Assembly: GCA_017450705.1 (NCBI GenBank)
Contig: JAFSTC010000101.1
Span: forward strand, 1-52,759
DNA: 52,759 nt
Direction of reading: 5' to 3'
Source: Lentisphaeria bacterium
GTDB taxonomy: Bacteria > Verrucomicrobiota > Lentisphaeria > Victivallales > Victivallaceae
This document shows, piece by piece, positions 7,906 through 17,251 of this stretch. Positions within the stretch are counted from its first letter, which is position 1; each line of letters opens with the position of its first letter. The position numbers were made by a program, and so were the translations under genes. A model generated the notes under the pieces. That model worked only from the letters and a program-made list of their open reading frames with translations. It did not search any database and was not told the origin of the DNA.

Positions 7906-9629
7906 CAAACTTTCGCGCCGCGGGGAAGATGGACGATGTACGCACAGCTCCCGCCGGGGAGAACGATCGTGTCGCCCCGCACTTCCGCCGAATCCCAGTC
8001 GGCCTGCGCGGCGGAGCGGAAGCGGGCCCCCGCGGGATCGCACCCGCAGACGGTGACCGTGAGCGTCTTGCGGACGGAGGAGCCGACCAGCGTGATGAAC
8101 AGGCTGCCGTCGGTTTTGCTCCGGAAGATCTCCCCCCGAAACTCCGCGGGCGGGACGAAGGGGTGAGGCTCAAGAAAGATCTCCGTGTTTTCCAGCGGCT
8201 CCAGCAAAGGCAGATAGGCGGCGAGGACCGCCTCCACCTCGGGCGTGTACGGGCCGGGATCGGGAACTTTGGAGGAGCCCCCCAGCGACCGGCTTCCGCC
8301 GGAGAGCAGACAGCTTTTCATCAGGGCTTCGACAGTCTCCGGCTGTTCGCAGTAGGCGTGGACCAGCAGCGGTTTTTTGAGACACAGATATTTCAGGACT
8401 TCGGCGGTCCCCGAGACGCCCTCGGCCATGAGGCCGTCGGCGTATTTGGCGGCGGCGAGGTTGAAAGCGCCGTTGGCCCAGATGCGCTTACCCAGGGGAT
8501 GCAGCGCCCGGGCGAGGTGCTCCGCGCCGTGACGGTAACCGCTGCCCGTCATCGCCGCCGAAGCCCCGTCCGCGGCACAGAAGCCGTCGTCGTGGGCATA
8601 GTCGAGGGTGTTGTAGCACAGCTGATCGAGAAACACCCCGTCGATCCCGGGATAATTTTCGAGGAACCTGTCGATCATCCCTTCCACGAAGCGGCTGTAG
8701 GCGGAGCGTCCGTCGTCGAAGGCCAGGACGCAGAAACGCCACGTGGGAACGTCCCGGCCGTCTTCCTTCTTCACGACGGCTTCGGGGAATTTGTCATAGA
8801 TCCAGTCGATGAAGGCGTCGCCGCCGCACTGGATGTACAGCATGGCGGCGATGCCCCGCGCGTGGAGCCGGGCGATGTGAGCGTTGATCTTCTCCACCGT
8901 GATGCGGTGAGGCGGCAGTTCGGGGTAGTCGCGGGAAGTGACGCTGAGCCACTCCTTTTCCTCCGGTGCGTAGTTGCCGTAATGGGGAAAATGGTTGTGG
9001 ATCTCGGACCACTTCGCCCCCTGCGCGGCGGAGAAGTCCAGAAGTCTCTCCGAGGAGTCGGGATTGGTCATGACGAAGGGTCCCCGGTCGCGCCAGACCT
9101 CGGGAAGCGCGGGGTAGAACCAGTCGGGATAAGTCTCCGTGAGCCATTTCAAAAGGGGCCGGTAGCAATCCTCGTGCTCCACCAGCAGGACGCGGATCTC
9201 GACCGGCTCCGCAAATGTGACGCGGACGTTTCGGAAGACCAGCGTCACGCCCGCGCCGAAGTAGTCGTCCAAATCGAAATAAAAACTCCCCCCCGGCTCG
9301 CTCCCGGGCGGGACGACGATGCTCTTTCCCCGCTTTTCTCCGTGATCGAGGAACGTCAGGACCGGCAGCACCGTGCCGTGACAACTGTCATTATAGGTGA
9401 TGCGCCGCTCGCACACATTGCAGAGGTTGGCGGGGAATCCCGCCGCGGCGGTCCAGACGTCCAGCTTGAAGGCCTCCCGGGGGTACGGGAAATGAAGTTT
9501 CACCGTGACTTCCGCGCAAGTTGCGCCTTCCGCGCCGGAAAGCGTGACGAGGCGCTCATTTCCCGAGATGCGGTCCGAAACGTTTTCCGGCGGCAGTCCG
9601 GATATCTCCAATTTGCCGAATGTGATCAT
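7905..9629 (-). CDS. Putative TIM-barrel glycoside hydrolase (family uncertain)
   Basis: A 574-residue protein without a signal peptide. The N-terminal ~180 residues look like a beta-sandwich. The middle resembles a glycosidase TIM barrel: IHNHFPHYGNYAPEEKEW, AMLYIQCGGDAFIDWIYDKF and PGIDGVFLDQLCYNTLDY carry the Asp-rich strand ends typical of GH36/GH31-like or DUF6259-like enzymes. The C-terminal ~110 residues look like a small beta domain. The exact family and catalytic pair cannot be fixed by eye. The ATG at 9629 is preferred because GGGGAGA precedes it by about 7 bases; an in-frame ATG at 9656 has only a weak site. It lies between the GH36-like gene and nagA, fitting intracellular oligosaccharide cleavage. 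Confidence 0.68.
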   Translation of the reverse strand: MITFGKLEISGLPPENVSDRISGNERLVTLSGAEGATCAEVTVKLHFPYPREAFKLDVWTAAAGFPANLCNVCERRITYNDSCHGTVLPVLTFLDHGEKRGKSIVVPPGSEPGGSFYFDLDDYFGAGVTLVFRNVRVTFAEPVEIRVLLVEHEDCYRPLLKWLTETYPDWFYPALPEVWRDRGPFVMTNPDSSERLLDFSAAQGAKWSEIHNHFPHYGNYAPEEKEWLSVTSRDYPELPPHRITVEKINAHIARLHARGIAAMLYIQCGGDAFIDWIYDKFPEAVVKKEDGRDVPTWRFCVLAFDDGRSAYSRFVEGMIDRFLENYPGIDGVFLDQLCYNTLDYAHDDGFCAADGASAAMTGSGYRHGAEHLARALHPLGKRIWANGAFNLAAAKYADGLMAEGVSGTAEVLKYLCLKKPLLVHAYCEQPETVEALMKSCLLSGGSRSLGGSSKVPDPGPYTPEVEAVLAAYLPLLEPLENTEIFLEPHPFVPPAEFRGEIFRSKTDGSLFITLVGSSVRKTLTVTVCGCDPAGARFRSAAQADWDSAEVRGDTIVLPGGSCAYIVHLPRGAKV

Positions 9630-9663
9630 CTGTCGTTCTCCCCTGCGGACGGCCATCGATATT

Positions 9664-11643
9664 TCAAGTTTCCCGGACGAGCAGCGCGAAGGACGCGGGC
9701 TCGGGCAGGAAGATACTTTCGTTACGGACCCGGGCGTTCCCGGCGATGACGCGCCACGCGCCGGACCCGGGGACAACGTCTGCGAGAGCGATCTCCCCCG
9801 TTTTCCCGTTCCGCTCCCGGAAGAGGAGCAGATACCCCGCGTCGGCGAAAAATCCCGTCAACGCGCTCCCGTCCGGCTCACGGCCCACGGGATAGATCTC
9901 GCCTGAAAAGAGGCGGTCGCGGATCTCAAGATGCAGATGCATCATCTTCCGCAGACGGGCGCGGTCCTCCTCCGGCAGGAGCGAAGGAGCCATCCAAAGC
10001 AGCGGATTGGCGAAGAGAGCGACCGCCGCCCAGTATTCGATGGGGTAGACCCGCGGATCGCAGGCGCAATCCCGGTACGCGGCGGGATCGACGGCACCGG
10101 GCCACGGGACTTCGATCTGAAGCGACTGCGTCCGGACATACCGGGAGAGGCGCCACAGGCTCCTCAACGTGTGCTCCGGGTGATAATTGTGTCTGCGCGG
10201 CGCGTGGACGTAGCGGTTTTCGAGAAAGATGTTGCCGTATTCCAGAAAACTGAAGTACCCCGCCCGCTGACCGTTGGTCGTATCCAGATTGAAACAGATC
10301 TTTCCCCGGGAACGGGTCCGGAGACGCCGGAGCAGATCCCGCAGATTTTTTTCGGCCTCGGCGGTGCGCATCATCACGCCGTCTATTTTGAAGGTGTCGA
10401 TCCCGTAACGGGTGTAGAAATCCCAGAGGATCTTTTCGGATTCCCGCCAGTCCCGGTAATCGCAGTTGACCGAGGGGGCGAACCAGAGGCCGGGGGCGAC
10501 GCCGCACGAGCGGCAGAGGTCGATGAGACCCTGAAATTCGGGAGCAAGTTCATCCGAAAGCTGCCAGAACCCGGGCGTGACGTGCCGGTTGCGGACAAGA
10601 ATCTCCGCGAGGGAACGGCCCTTCTGCCAGCCGTCGTCGATCTGATAGCAGGTCGCGCCGACCTCCGACGCGGCGCGGATCTCCCGGCGCAGAAAGTCGG
10701 GCGAGAGCAGCTCGGGGAACCGGCCGCATCCCCAGGGATTGACCATGACCGAGTGGAAATGCCTCTGGTCGAAACGGAGGGCGAGGTAGCGCTTCAAAAG
10801 AGCGTATTCCTCCCCCTCACCGTGCACGAACAGGACGTGGCGGCAGGAGACCTGCGTTGCGCCGCTCCCCGCCTCCTGCGGCGTCACGCCCCAGGTGCAG
10901 GAGAAGACCGTGCCGTCCTCTTCGTCGATGCGGAAGTCGTAGGGCTCAATATCCCTTCTCTCGGCGCTGGGCATGGCCTCCTGAAGGAAGAAGAACCCGG
11001 AACCGCCCCGCCCCCGGCAGAAGAGCAGATTGCCGTTGAGCTCGCTCCCGAGCGCCCGGTGCTCCTTCACCTGGACGGCGTCGAGATCGGTGCGCCCGAG
11101 AAACTCCACCGCCCGGCGGGGACGGATGCCGGGAGCCGGACGCACGGCGTCGCCGACGCTCTCCAGGCGCCGAACCATGCGCAGTCCCCGCGCCGACCAG
11201 TAACAGTTGGGCACGACGGGACTGCGGAGGACGCACTGCGTCCCGAGAGCGGCGAGACCGGGATAGATGAAATACGTCCTGACATACTGCGTGCCGCCCG
11301 CGGGCTCCTCCATGAAAAGGATCGCCTCGGCGTGTTCGCCGTCGAAGAGGCTCTTTCCGCGGACTTTCAGGTCGATCCCGGTCAACCGCCACGGACGTTC
11401 CGGATCCGCAGGCGTCAGTCCGGCGAAGGAAAAGTCGCACCCGCTCCCCGGCTGAGCCAGCTCTTTTCCCCGGCCGTCCTGCAGGGAAACCGTGCTGGGC
11501 GCGCCCGCCGTCAGGTCGAACACCCGGCGGATGCGGCTGTTTTCGACGGTCAGCGTGCGGCCGTCGCAGACCAGACGGATGTCTTTCCAGTTCAGGGACC
11601 GGTCGAAACCGTCCGTACCGCAGGAAGAGGTCTTATTTTTCAT
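9664..11643 (-). CDS. GH36-like alpha-galactosidase / alpha-N-acetylgalactosaminidase candidate
   Basis: A 659-residue clan GH-D-type enzyme without a signal peptide. An N-terminal beta-supersandwich (about 1-290) is followed by a TIM barrel with CYQIDDGWQKG (332-342), PGLWFAPSVNCDYRDW (384-399) and TFKIDGVM (417-424). D421 is the expected nucleophile. The strand that normally supplies the acid/base Asp reads EYGNIFLENRY (468-478), so the proton donor is altered or elsewhere. Its start overlaps the upstream gene by 11 bases, implying translational coupling. Alpha-galactosides are the default substrate guess; with nagA next door, alpha-GalNAc is also possible. Confidence 0.78.
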   Translation of the reverse strand: MKNKTSSCGTDGFDRSLNWKDIRLVCDGRTLTVENSRIRRVFDLTAGAPSTVSLQDGRGKELAQPGSGCDFSFAGLTPADPERPWRLTGIDLKVRGKSLFDGEHAEAILFMEEPAGGTQYVRTYFIYPGLAALGTQCVLRSPVVPNCYWSARGLRMVRRLESVGDAVRPAPGIRPRRAVEFLGRTDLDAVQVKEHRALGSELNGNLLFCRGRGGSGFFFLQEAMPSAERRDIEPYDFRIDEEDGTVFSCTWGVTPQEAGSGATQVSCRHVLFVHGEGEEYALLKRYLALRFDQRHFHSVMVNPWGCGRFPELLSPDFLRREIRAASEVGATCYQIDDGWQKGRSLAEILVRNRHVTPGFWQLSDELAPEFQGLIDLCRSCGVAPGLWFAPSVNCDYRDWRESEKILWDFYTRYGIDTFKIDGVMMRTAEAEKNLRDLLRRLRTRSRGKICFNLDTTNGQRAGYFSFLEYGNIFLENRYVHAPRRHNYHPEHTLRSLWRLSRYVRTQSLQIEVPWPGAVDPAAYRDCACDPRVYPIEYWAAVALFANPLLWMAPSLLPEEDRARLRKMMHLHLEIRDRLFSGEIYPVGREPDGSALTGFFADAGYLLLFRERNGKTGEIALADVVPGSGAWRVIAGNARVRNESIFLPEPASFALLVRET

Positions 11644-14494
11644 GGGGGGTCATGCTCCAATTTTGACTGCCTTTTCCGATCGCGGGGACCGACAGGAACT
11701 GGAAATCGTCATAGCCGTTGCCGCAGTCGTCGATCCGGATGGAGACCAGAACGGATTTTCCGACATAGCTGCCCAGGGGGACGCGGAAGGTCATTTTGCG
11801 GTTGTCGTAAACGTAGCGCGGCATGATCCGGGGCGGATTGGGCCGGGCGACCGTGAACGCCGTCCCGACGGGGACGCCGTTGATCTCGACGGAGACTTTC
11901 GAGGCGTTGGAGAGGCGCGTTCCCGTTTTGGGGTAGATGTAGCTGAACTCCAAAACCTCGTCGGGACTCTTCACCGCGACGACCCGGTCCCAGTATTTGA
12001 TCTCGCCCGCGTCGATCTGGTACATATCCTGCCCGCCGATGCGCCGCCGGATCTCGGTGGGGAACTTCCGTTCGCCCACCTTGAGCCCCGAGCCGGCGGC
12101 TGCAAGCGTGATGCTCCCGCCCGTGGTTTCGCGGTCTCTTGCGGCAAACAGGCAGAGCGGCAGATCCGCCCGGAGGACACCCTTGCGGGAAGAAATCTCC
12201 CGGCCGTTGATCCAGAGGCGGGACCATACCGGGGGAAGGTCCGGCGAGATCTCGCAGCTCTTGACCGAAGGATCGGCTGCGGCGAGCTCCAGCACCAAGA
12301 GTTCGTCGGTCTCCCGATAAGTCTTCAGCCGGACGCCGGAGGGAAGACGCCCCAGCTTGAGCGATGTCCCCGTGTCCCGCCCGGGAAAGAGCGCGTAACG
12401 GACTTGAGGATCCAGCGAGACGGGGGAGTTTCCCTCCGTCACCGGCCAGCCGGGAATGGTCAAATCTTTGTGCGTCAGAGCGTCTTTGCCGTCCAGCCGC
12501 CCGTAGAGGGCCTTGCCGTCGGGACCGCACAGCTGCTGGAGATGACCGTCGTCGCGATAGGTGTATTTGCGGTTCAGCCAGTCGGTGAACATGGAGATCA
12601 CCCCCTCGGGGAAACGGCCTTCGGGGAAATAAGGCACGAGACCGAGCCGGCAGAACAGCGCCGCCTGCAGGTTGCAGAGATCGCGGAAACCGCTTTTCAT
12701 CGTGTATTTTCCCGGCAGAAAGAGATAGGGTCCGAAGGAAAAATGTCCCACGCCGCACAGCGCGTCGGAGGAGGATGAGGCCAGATGGTGATTAAAATCC
12801 CCCGAGGCCCCCGTCTCGTTCAGCGACGGGAAGGCCCAGACCCGGTAGCCGAAGAGATAGGGCGACAGCGGATGCCGGTGATGGAGGAGATAGGGCGAGA
12901 TCGGACGGCGCTTGGCCTGGATCAGCGGCCAGTTGGAAACATAGGCGACGACGGCCGGACCGTATTCCGTTGCGAAGGGGACGCGCAGCGCCTTCTTGAG
13001 GGTCCGGGCCATGACGCCGGCCCCCAGGGGACCGCTGATCCCGCCGATGACGCCGTGACCGTAGTCGAAGGCCACGCCGAGGGTGTCTTCGTACAAGGCG
13101 TCGAGGGTGTTGGCCTTGAGCATCTCGACATGGTTGCGGACGATGTATTCTCTCCACGCCTCCGACAGCGGGTCGAGGTAAAGCAGTTTCCCGTCGGGAA
13201 CTTTGGCCCACGTCTCTCCGCCGCTGTCCCGGAAGTGTTTGTAATTGTCGATCCTGTGCCGTTTGGTCAGGGTGATCTTCTCCAGGCCGTCCCGCCGGAA
13301 CAGAGGACTGTTTTTGTTGACGCAGAAGGGGATGCAGTACCCCATGGTCTTCAGGCCGAGCCTGTGCAGTTCGTTGATGCTCTTCATGACGGCGGGCCGG
13401 GGCGTGTGATCGGGCAAGTCCACGTCAAAGGGCGGCTTGCGCACGCCGAAGAACATGAAAAGGATGTGATCTTTGCCGCAGATCTTTTCGAGCGCCTCGG
13501 GATCCGTGGAGTGCCGCAGACCGGCCGGGCTGTTGTTGACGATGGCGCCGATGTCTTTGGCCCAGGAGCCGTCCCGGGCGGCGATCTCGGCAGAAAACGT
13601 GCGGCGGTACCAGTCCCGGTAGGGCGCGGCGGCGGCGAGGTACCCCCCTCCCGGAAAGACGTCCAGCTTCATCTCGCAGGTCTCGGTGGACTTGAGCTCG
13701 TCGAAGGGCATCAGATTCAGGAACTCGAGGGAGAAGGAACTGCCGCGCTCCCCCCTCTGAAGGAAAGCGAAGTACTGCCGGAAGGAGGCGTCCTCGCTCC
13801 ACAAGGCCGCGGCGTGACGCCCGGCCTCGAAGGTCATGAGAGGCGCCTGAAAGAAGTCCATGGTCCCGATGAAGCCCATGATCAGACGGGGCCCCTGCCC
13901 CGCGCTGTATTCCAGCCCGCCGTAGACCGGCAGGATGAACCGGCCGGAGGGGACGAGATTTTCAAGGGGGATCTGAAGGGAAAAGACGCCGGACTCCCGG
14001 GACACCCCCGTCCCGGAGAACGCCAGCGCGCCCCGTTCGTCCTCGCGGAACTTGAGCGTTATCCGGTCGTCGGGATAGAATTCCTTTCCGTCGGTGAGCC
14101 CGGTCCAGACCAGCTCGGCCGCGCCGTTCTTCATCTTCGCATCGAGTTTGGAACGGCCGTCCGGGCGGCGGTACAGCGGCGTCCGTCCCGGCTTGATCAA
14201 AAGACGCGAAGGCTGATTCTGTTCGGTGATGTACTGGTGATAACGCGAGAGCTGGTCTTCGCGGCCCGTCATATTGCCCAGCCCGGCAAGATCGCAGGGA
14301 CCGCCGCCCGCCGCATCCGCCAGGACGCTTCCGTCCTGCCGGACGGTCAGATGCACCAGACGCGCCTCGCGGACAATGACGCTCACCCGAGCGGTGTTCA
14401 AAATCACGTCCCCGCCCTTCCGGACCATTTCGAGCGCGCAGGCTTCGGATACCACGCAGACCGCGGCAAAAATACAGATCGACGTCTTCAGCAT
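11633..14494 (-). CDS. Large secreted glycosidase-like protein (DUF6259-like)
   Basis: A 953-residue protein and the first gene of the glycan operon. Residues 1-20 form a signal peptide ending SEACA. An N-terminal beta-sandwich (about 20-300) leads into a TIM-barrel-like region: ILFMFFGVRKPPFDVDLPDH, GLKTMGYCIPFCVNK, LDALYEDTLGVAFDYGHG and FATEYGPAVVAYVSN. These resemble strand ends of GH36/DUF6259-type barrels, with D and E candidates in ALYEDT and ATEYGP. A C-terminal beta region follows. The family assignment is by resemblance only. The ATG follows GGGAGG at 6 bases. The layout suggests extracytoplasmic glycan attack before uptake, but no transporter is in the operon. Confidence 0.68.
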   Translation of the reverse strand: MLKTSICIFAAVCVVSEACALEMVRKGGDVILNTARVSVIVREARLVHLTVRQDGSVLADAAGGGPCDLAGLGNMTGREDQLSRYHQYITEQNQPSRLLIKPGRTPLYRRPDGRSKLDAKMKNGAAELVWTGLTDGKEFYPDDRITLKFREDERGALAFSGTGVSRESGVFSLQIPLENLVPSGRFILPVYGGLEYSAGQGPRLIMGFIGTMDFFQAPLMTFEAGRHAAALWSEDASFRQYFAFLQRGERGSSFSLEFLNLMPFDELKSTETCEMKLDVFPGGGYLAAAAPYRDWYRRTFSAEIAARDGSWAKDIGAIVNNSPAGLRHSTDPEALEKICGKDHILFMFFGVRKPPFDVDLPDHTPRPAVMKSINELHRLGLKTMGYCIPFCVNKNSPLFRRDGLEKITLTKRHRIDNYKHFRDSGGETWAKVPDGKLLYLDPLSEAWREYIVRNHVEMLKANTLDALYEDTLGVAFDYGHGVIGGISGPLGAGVMARTLKKALRVPFATEYGPAVVAYVSNWPLIQAKRRPISPYLLHHRHPLSPYLFGYRVWAFPSLNETGASGDFNHHLASSSSDALCGVGHFSFGPYLFLPGKYTMKSGFRDLCNLQAALFCRLGLVPYFPEGRFPEGVISMFTDWLNRKYTYRDDGHLQQLCGPDGKALYGRLDGKDALTHKDLTIPGWPVTEGNSPVSLDPQVRYALFPGRDTGTSLKLGRLPSGVRLKTYRETDELLVLELAAADPSVKSCEISPDLPPVWSRLWINGREISSRKGVLRADLPLCLFAARDRETTGGSITLAAAGSGLKVGERKFPTEIRRRIGGQDMYQIDAGEIKYWDRVVAVKSPDEVLEFSYIYPKTGTRLSNASKVSVEINGVPVGTAFTVARPNPPRIMPRYVYDNRKMTFRVPLGSYVGKSVLVSIRIDDCGNGYDDFQFLSVPAIGKGSQNWSMTPHEK

Positions 14495-14530
14495 GACCTA
14501 CCTCCCGTTTCCCTGAAGATGACCGGCTGT

Positions 14531-14559
14531 AATATAGAACGGGAGACTTTTTTTTGCAA
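14531..14559 (-). promoter_or_regulatory. Promoter of the glycan operon
   Basis: Reading leftward: TTGCAA (14559-14554), 17-base spacer, TATATT (14536-14531), then a 36-base leader to the start at 14494. Confidence 0.7.
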
Positions 14560-14588
14560 CCGCATTTCCCGAAAAAGGGTTTTTCCGT

Positions 14589-14616
14589 TTGAAAAAACGG
14601 GAAGGAATGCTATATT
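14589..14616 (+). promoter_or_regulatory. Promoter of the Gfo/Idh/MocA gene
   Basis: TTGAAA (14589-14594), 16 bases, TATATT (14611-14616). The two divergent -35 elements are only about 30 bases apart, so one regulator bound between them could control both directions. Confidence 0.7.
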
Positions 14617-14676
14617 GACGCCACAGCCAACCCCGGGTGTTCCGCAGGAAACATCCGCAAAGAAAGGAATTCTGTC

Positions 14677-16011
14677 ATGGCGAAAAAACGTTACGTCGTC
14701 GTCGGAACGGGCGCCCGGTCCGACATGTACATCTCCGCGCTCACGGGAGGCGATTACAAGGACTACGCCGAACTGGTGGGGATCTGCGACGTCAATCAGG
14801 GCCGCATGGACTACTACAACGAGCGCATCGGCAAGAAATACAACCATCCCCCCGTCCCCACCTACCTGTCGCAGGACTTCGACCGCATGATCGCCGAGTG
14901 CAAACCCGACACCGTCATCGTCACAAGCATGGACAGGACCCATCACAAGTACGGCTGCCGCGCCATGGAGCTGGGATGCGACGTCATCAGCGAAAAACCC
15001 ATGACCGTCGACGTGGAAAAGTGCCAGCAGATCATCGACACCCAGAAGAAGACCGGCAAGCACTACACCGTCACTTTCAACTACCGCTACAGTCCCCGCA
15101 ACACCAAGATCAAGGAACTGCTCAAGAGCGGCATCTGCGGCGAGATCACCAGCGTCAACTTCGAGTGGCTGCTGGACACCAGCCACGGCGCGGACTATTT
15201 CCGGCGCTGGCACCGCTGCAAACGCAACTCCGGCGGCCTCATGGTCCACAAGGCCACCCACCACTTCGACCTGGTCAACTGGTGGCTGGACTCCGTCCCC
15301 GTCACCGTCTACGCCATGGGCGACCTCAAGTTCTACGGCAGGGAAAACGCCGAGAAGCGCGGCGTGACCGAGTTCTACCAGCGGGCAAAGGGCAGCGAGA
15401 TCGCCAAGAAGGATCCCTTCGCCTTCAGGCTTGACAAGGATTTCTCGGAATTTCTCCAGCGCCTCTATTTCGACAGTGAGAAATACGACGGCTACCAGCG
15501 GGATCAGAGCGTCTTCGGCGACGGCATCGACATCGAGGACAACATGAGCGTCATGGTCCGCTACAAAAACAACGTAGTCATGAACTACACCCTCTGCGCC
15601 CACTGCCCCTACGAGGGGTACCGCATCTGCTTCAACGGCACCAAGGGACGCCTCGAGTTCTACGTCATCGAAAGCGGCGTGACGCCGCTGGGCGAGGACT
15701 TCACCACCTTCGGCAACCGCGAAGACGACAAAACAGAAGGTCAGGACCGCAAGAAGATGGCGCCGGAGATCCTCTTCCAGCCCTTCTGGGGGAAACCCGT
15801 TGTCTACACCTACGACACCACCGTCAAGAGCGGCCACGGCGGCGGCGATGTGCGCCTGATGAACAATCTCTTCATCGGCGTCAAGGACGATCCCCTGGGC
15901 CATGCCGCCGACTTCACCGACGGCGCCATGTCCATCCTCACCGGCATCGGAGCCAACATCTCCATGCGCACCGGAGAGCCCGTCAAAGTTCAGGAACTGA
16001 TCCACTTCTGA
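14677..16011 (+). CDS. Gfo/Idh/MocA-family NAD(P)-dependent oxidoreductase
   Basis: A 444-residue Rossmann-fold protein with no signal peptide. The N-terminal RYVVVGTGARSDMY is the dinucleotide-binding start. DVISEKPMTVD near residue 109 carries the family Glu-Lys-Pro motif, and MVHKATHHFDLVNWW near residue 190 carries the catalytic His/Asp pair. It acts on a sugar or polyol derivative. The same fold includes NAD-dependent glycosidases such as GH109, and the divergent glycosidase operon makes that worth testing, but the retained EKP motif fits an ordinary dehydrogenase better. AAAGGAA precedes the ATG. It is a single-gene unit with its own terminator. Confidence 0.88.
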   Translation: MAKKRYVVVGTGARSDMYISALTGGDYKDYAELVGICDVNQGRMDYYNERIGKKYNHPPVPTYLSQDFDRMIAECKPDTVIVTSMDRTHHKYGCRAMELGCDVISEKPMTVDVEKCQQIIDTQKKTGKHYTVTFNYRYSPRNTKIKELLKSGICGEITSVNFEWLLDTSHGADYFRRWHRCKRNSGGLMVHKATHHFDLVNWWLDSVPVTVYAMGDLKFYGRENAEKRGVTEFYQRAKGSEIAKKDPFAFRLDKDFSEFLQRLYFDSEKYDGYQRDQSVFGDGIDIEDNMSVMVRYKNNVVMNYTLCAHCPYEGYRICFNGTKGRLEFYVIESGVTPLGEDFTTFGNREDDKTEGQDRKKMAPEILFQPFWGKPVVYTYDTTVKSGHGGGDVRLMNNLFIGVKDDPLGHAADFTDGAMSILTGIGANISMRTGEPVKVQELIHF

Positions 16012-16030
16012 CGGCTTTCCCCGGAAACGA

Positions 16031-16067
16031 AAAAACCGCGGCCGATCATCGGCCGCGGATTTTTTTT
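16031..16067. terminator. Strong bidirectional terminator
   Basis: CCGCGGCCGA (16036-16045), loop TCA, TCGGCCGCGG (16049-16058), with an A-run before and a T-run after. It serves the Gfo/Idh gene and the convergent yibE/F-phoA operon. Confidence 0.9.
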
Positions 16068-16072
16068 GAACC

Positions 16073-17251
16073 TCACTTCCGGGAGCGGAAGCGGCGGATG
16101 CGGAGGGCCAGGGGCGGCGGGCCGGACACATCTTTCCGGACGGAAATCCCGCCGCCGAAGAGCCGGCCGGAGATCACGGCGGTGAAAGGCGCGACCAGGA
16201 CCAGCGAAAAACTGCCGATCAGGGTTTTGACCAGCTCCGAGGCCACCAGCGTGCTGTTGAGGAACTCCGGTACGGGCGTCCCCTGGGCGTAGAACATCAT
16301 GAGCAGGGAAATATATCCTCCGGAGTAGGCCAGAAGCAGCGTGGTCGTCATGGTCCCGACGACGCTTTTGCCGATGCGCATGCCGGAACGGGTCAGCTCC
16401 CGTCCCGAAAGCGCCGGGTTCCGGAAGGAGACCTCCTCCACGCCCGACGCGATGTCCATGGCCAGATCCATCACCGCCCCGGAACAGGCCAGCACCATGG
16501 CGCCGATGAAAAGGTCCCGGATGTCGAGGAACTCGTATCCGCAGTAAAAGAGCGTCTGAACGTAGGGCAGAACGGCCCCGTTGATGTGCATGAGACGGCC
16601 GAAAACATGGGCCATCAGAAGTCCCGCGAAAACGCCCGAGACGGCTCCCGAAAAGGCGGCGACGCCCTTTCTCGTCACCCCCGCGACGAGGAAGGTGATG
16701 ACGGCGGTGAGGACCGCGACGACGGCCAGAATAGTCCAGCTCGCGGGCCACCCCCGCAGCACCAGAGGGATCACCAGCTTCCAGATCGCGATGCAGCTGA
16801 AAACGAAACTGAAGAGCGCCTTGACGCCGGTCGCGCCCCCGAAGACGCAGAGCAGAAGACAGAATCCGGCGAACAGGGCGAAACTCCAGTAATTGCGGTG
16901 ATGGTCCTGCGCCGTGAGGACGCTCCTGCCCGGCCTGTCGCCGGGGTGCAGGATCACGACGGCGGCGTCGCCGGGGCGGAAGACCTTGTCCAGCTCCATC
17001 TGCCCCCGCAGTTCGTTGTTGGCGGTGAAGCGCTCCCCGCGGACCTCGACCTCCAGTTTCTGGGAGCCGTAGAGAAGGAGCCCGTGCCTGGAGAGTCCGG
17101 AGTCGTCCACCGAAGTCACGATGCCGCGGACGGCCCGCCCGTCGCGCTCCGAAGAGGGGTGCAGGGGCGGGATGCACAGCAGGACCGCCGAGACCAGCAG
17201 CACCCCCGCGATGAAAAGGATCTCCCGTTTGCGAAAGCGGACGTGCTTCAT
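16073..17251 (-). CDS. YibE/F-family membrane protein
   Basis: A 392-residue polytopic membrane protein of the YibE/YibF-like family. One N-terminal helix (about 10-28) precedes an extracytoplasmic region (about 30-120) with a small beta domain (VRGIVTSVDD, RPGDAAVVILHPG). About seven more helices follow, with family-like stretches FGGATGVKALFSF and GAVMDLAMDIASGVEE. The function is not established; a transport or export role is usually assumed. ATG at 17251 shares one base with the phoA stop (TGATG), indicating translational coupling; GTG at 17254 is an alternative. Pairing with alkaline phosphatase hints at phosphate scavenging, which is inference. Confidence 0.85.
   Translation of the reverse strand: MKHVRFRKREILFIAGVLLVSAVLLCIPPLHPSSERDGRAVRGIVTSVDDSGLSRHGLLLYGSQKLEVEVRGERFTANNELRGQMELDKVFRPGDAAVVILHPGDRPGRSVLTAQDHHRNYWSFALFAGFCLLLCVFGGATGVKALFSFVFSCIAIWKLVIPLVLRGWPASWTILAVVAVLTAVITFLVAGVTRKGVAAFSGAVSGVFAGLLMAHVFGRLMHINGAVLPYVQTLFYCGYEFLDIRDLFIGAMVLACSGAVMDLAMDIASGVEEVSFRNPALSGRELTRSGMRIGKSVVGTMTTTLLLAYSGGYISLLMMFYAQGTPVPEFLNSTLVASELVKTLIGSFSLVLVAPFTAVISGRLFGGGISVRKDVSGPPPLALRIRRFRSRK

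Noticed and set aside
5858-8056. 732-codon plus-strand frame across nagA and its neighbour
   Set aside because: It spans two clear minus-strand genes and their gap, with low-complexity composition. It is an artefact of codon bias.
12785-14890. Plus-strand frame antisense to the secreted glycosidase-like gene
   Set aside because: Overlaps a signal-peptide-bearing conserved protein and runs through the divergent promoter region.
14677-16011. Gfo/Idh/MocA protein considered as a GH109 alpha-N-acetylgalactosaminidase
   Set aside because: Length fits, but the EKP motif and the surrounding sequence look like an ordinary oxidoreductase. Kept only as a testable idea.
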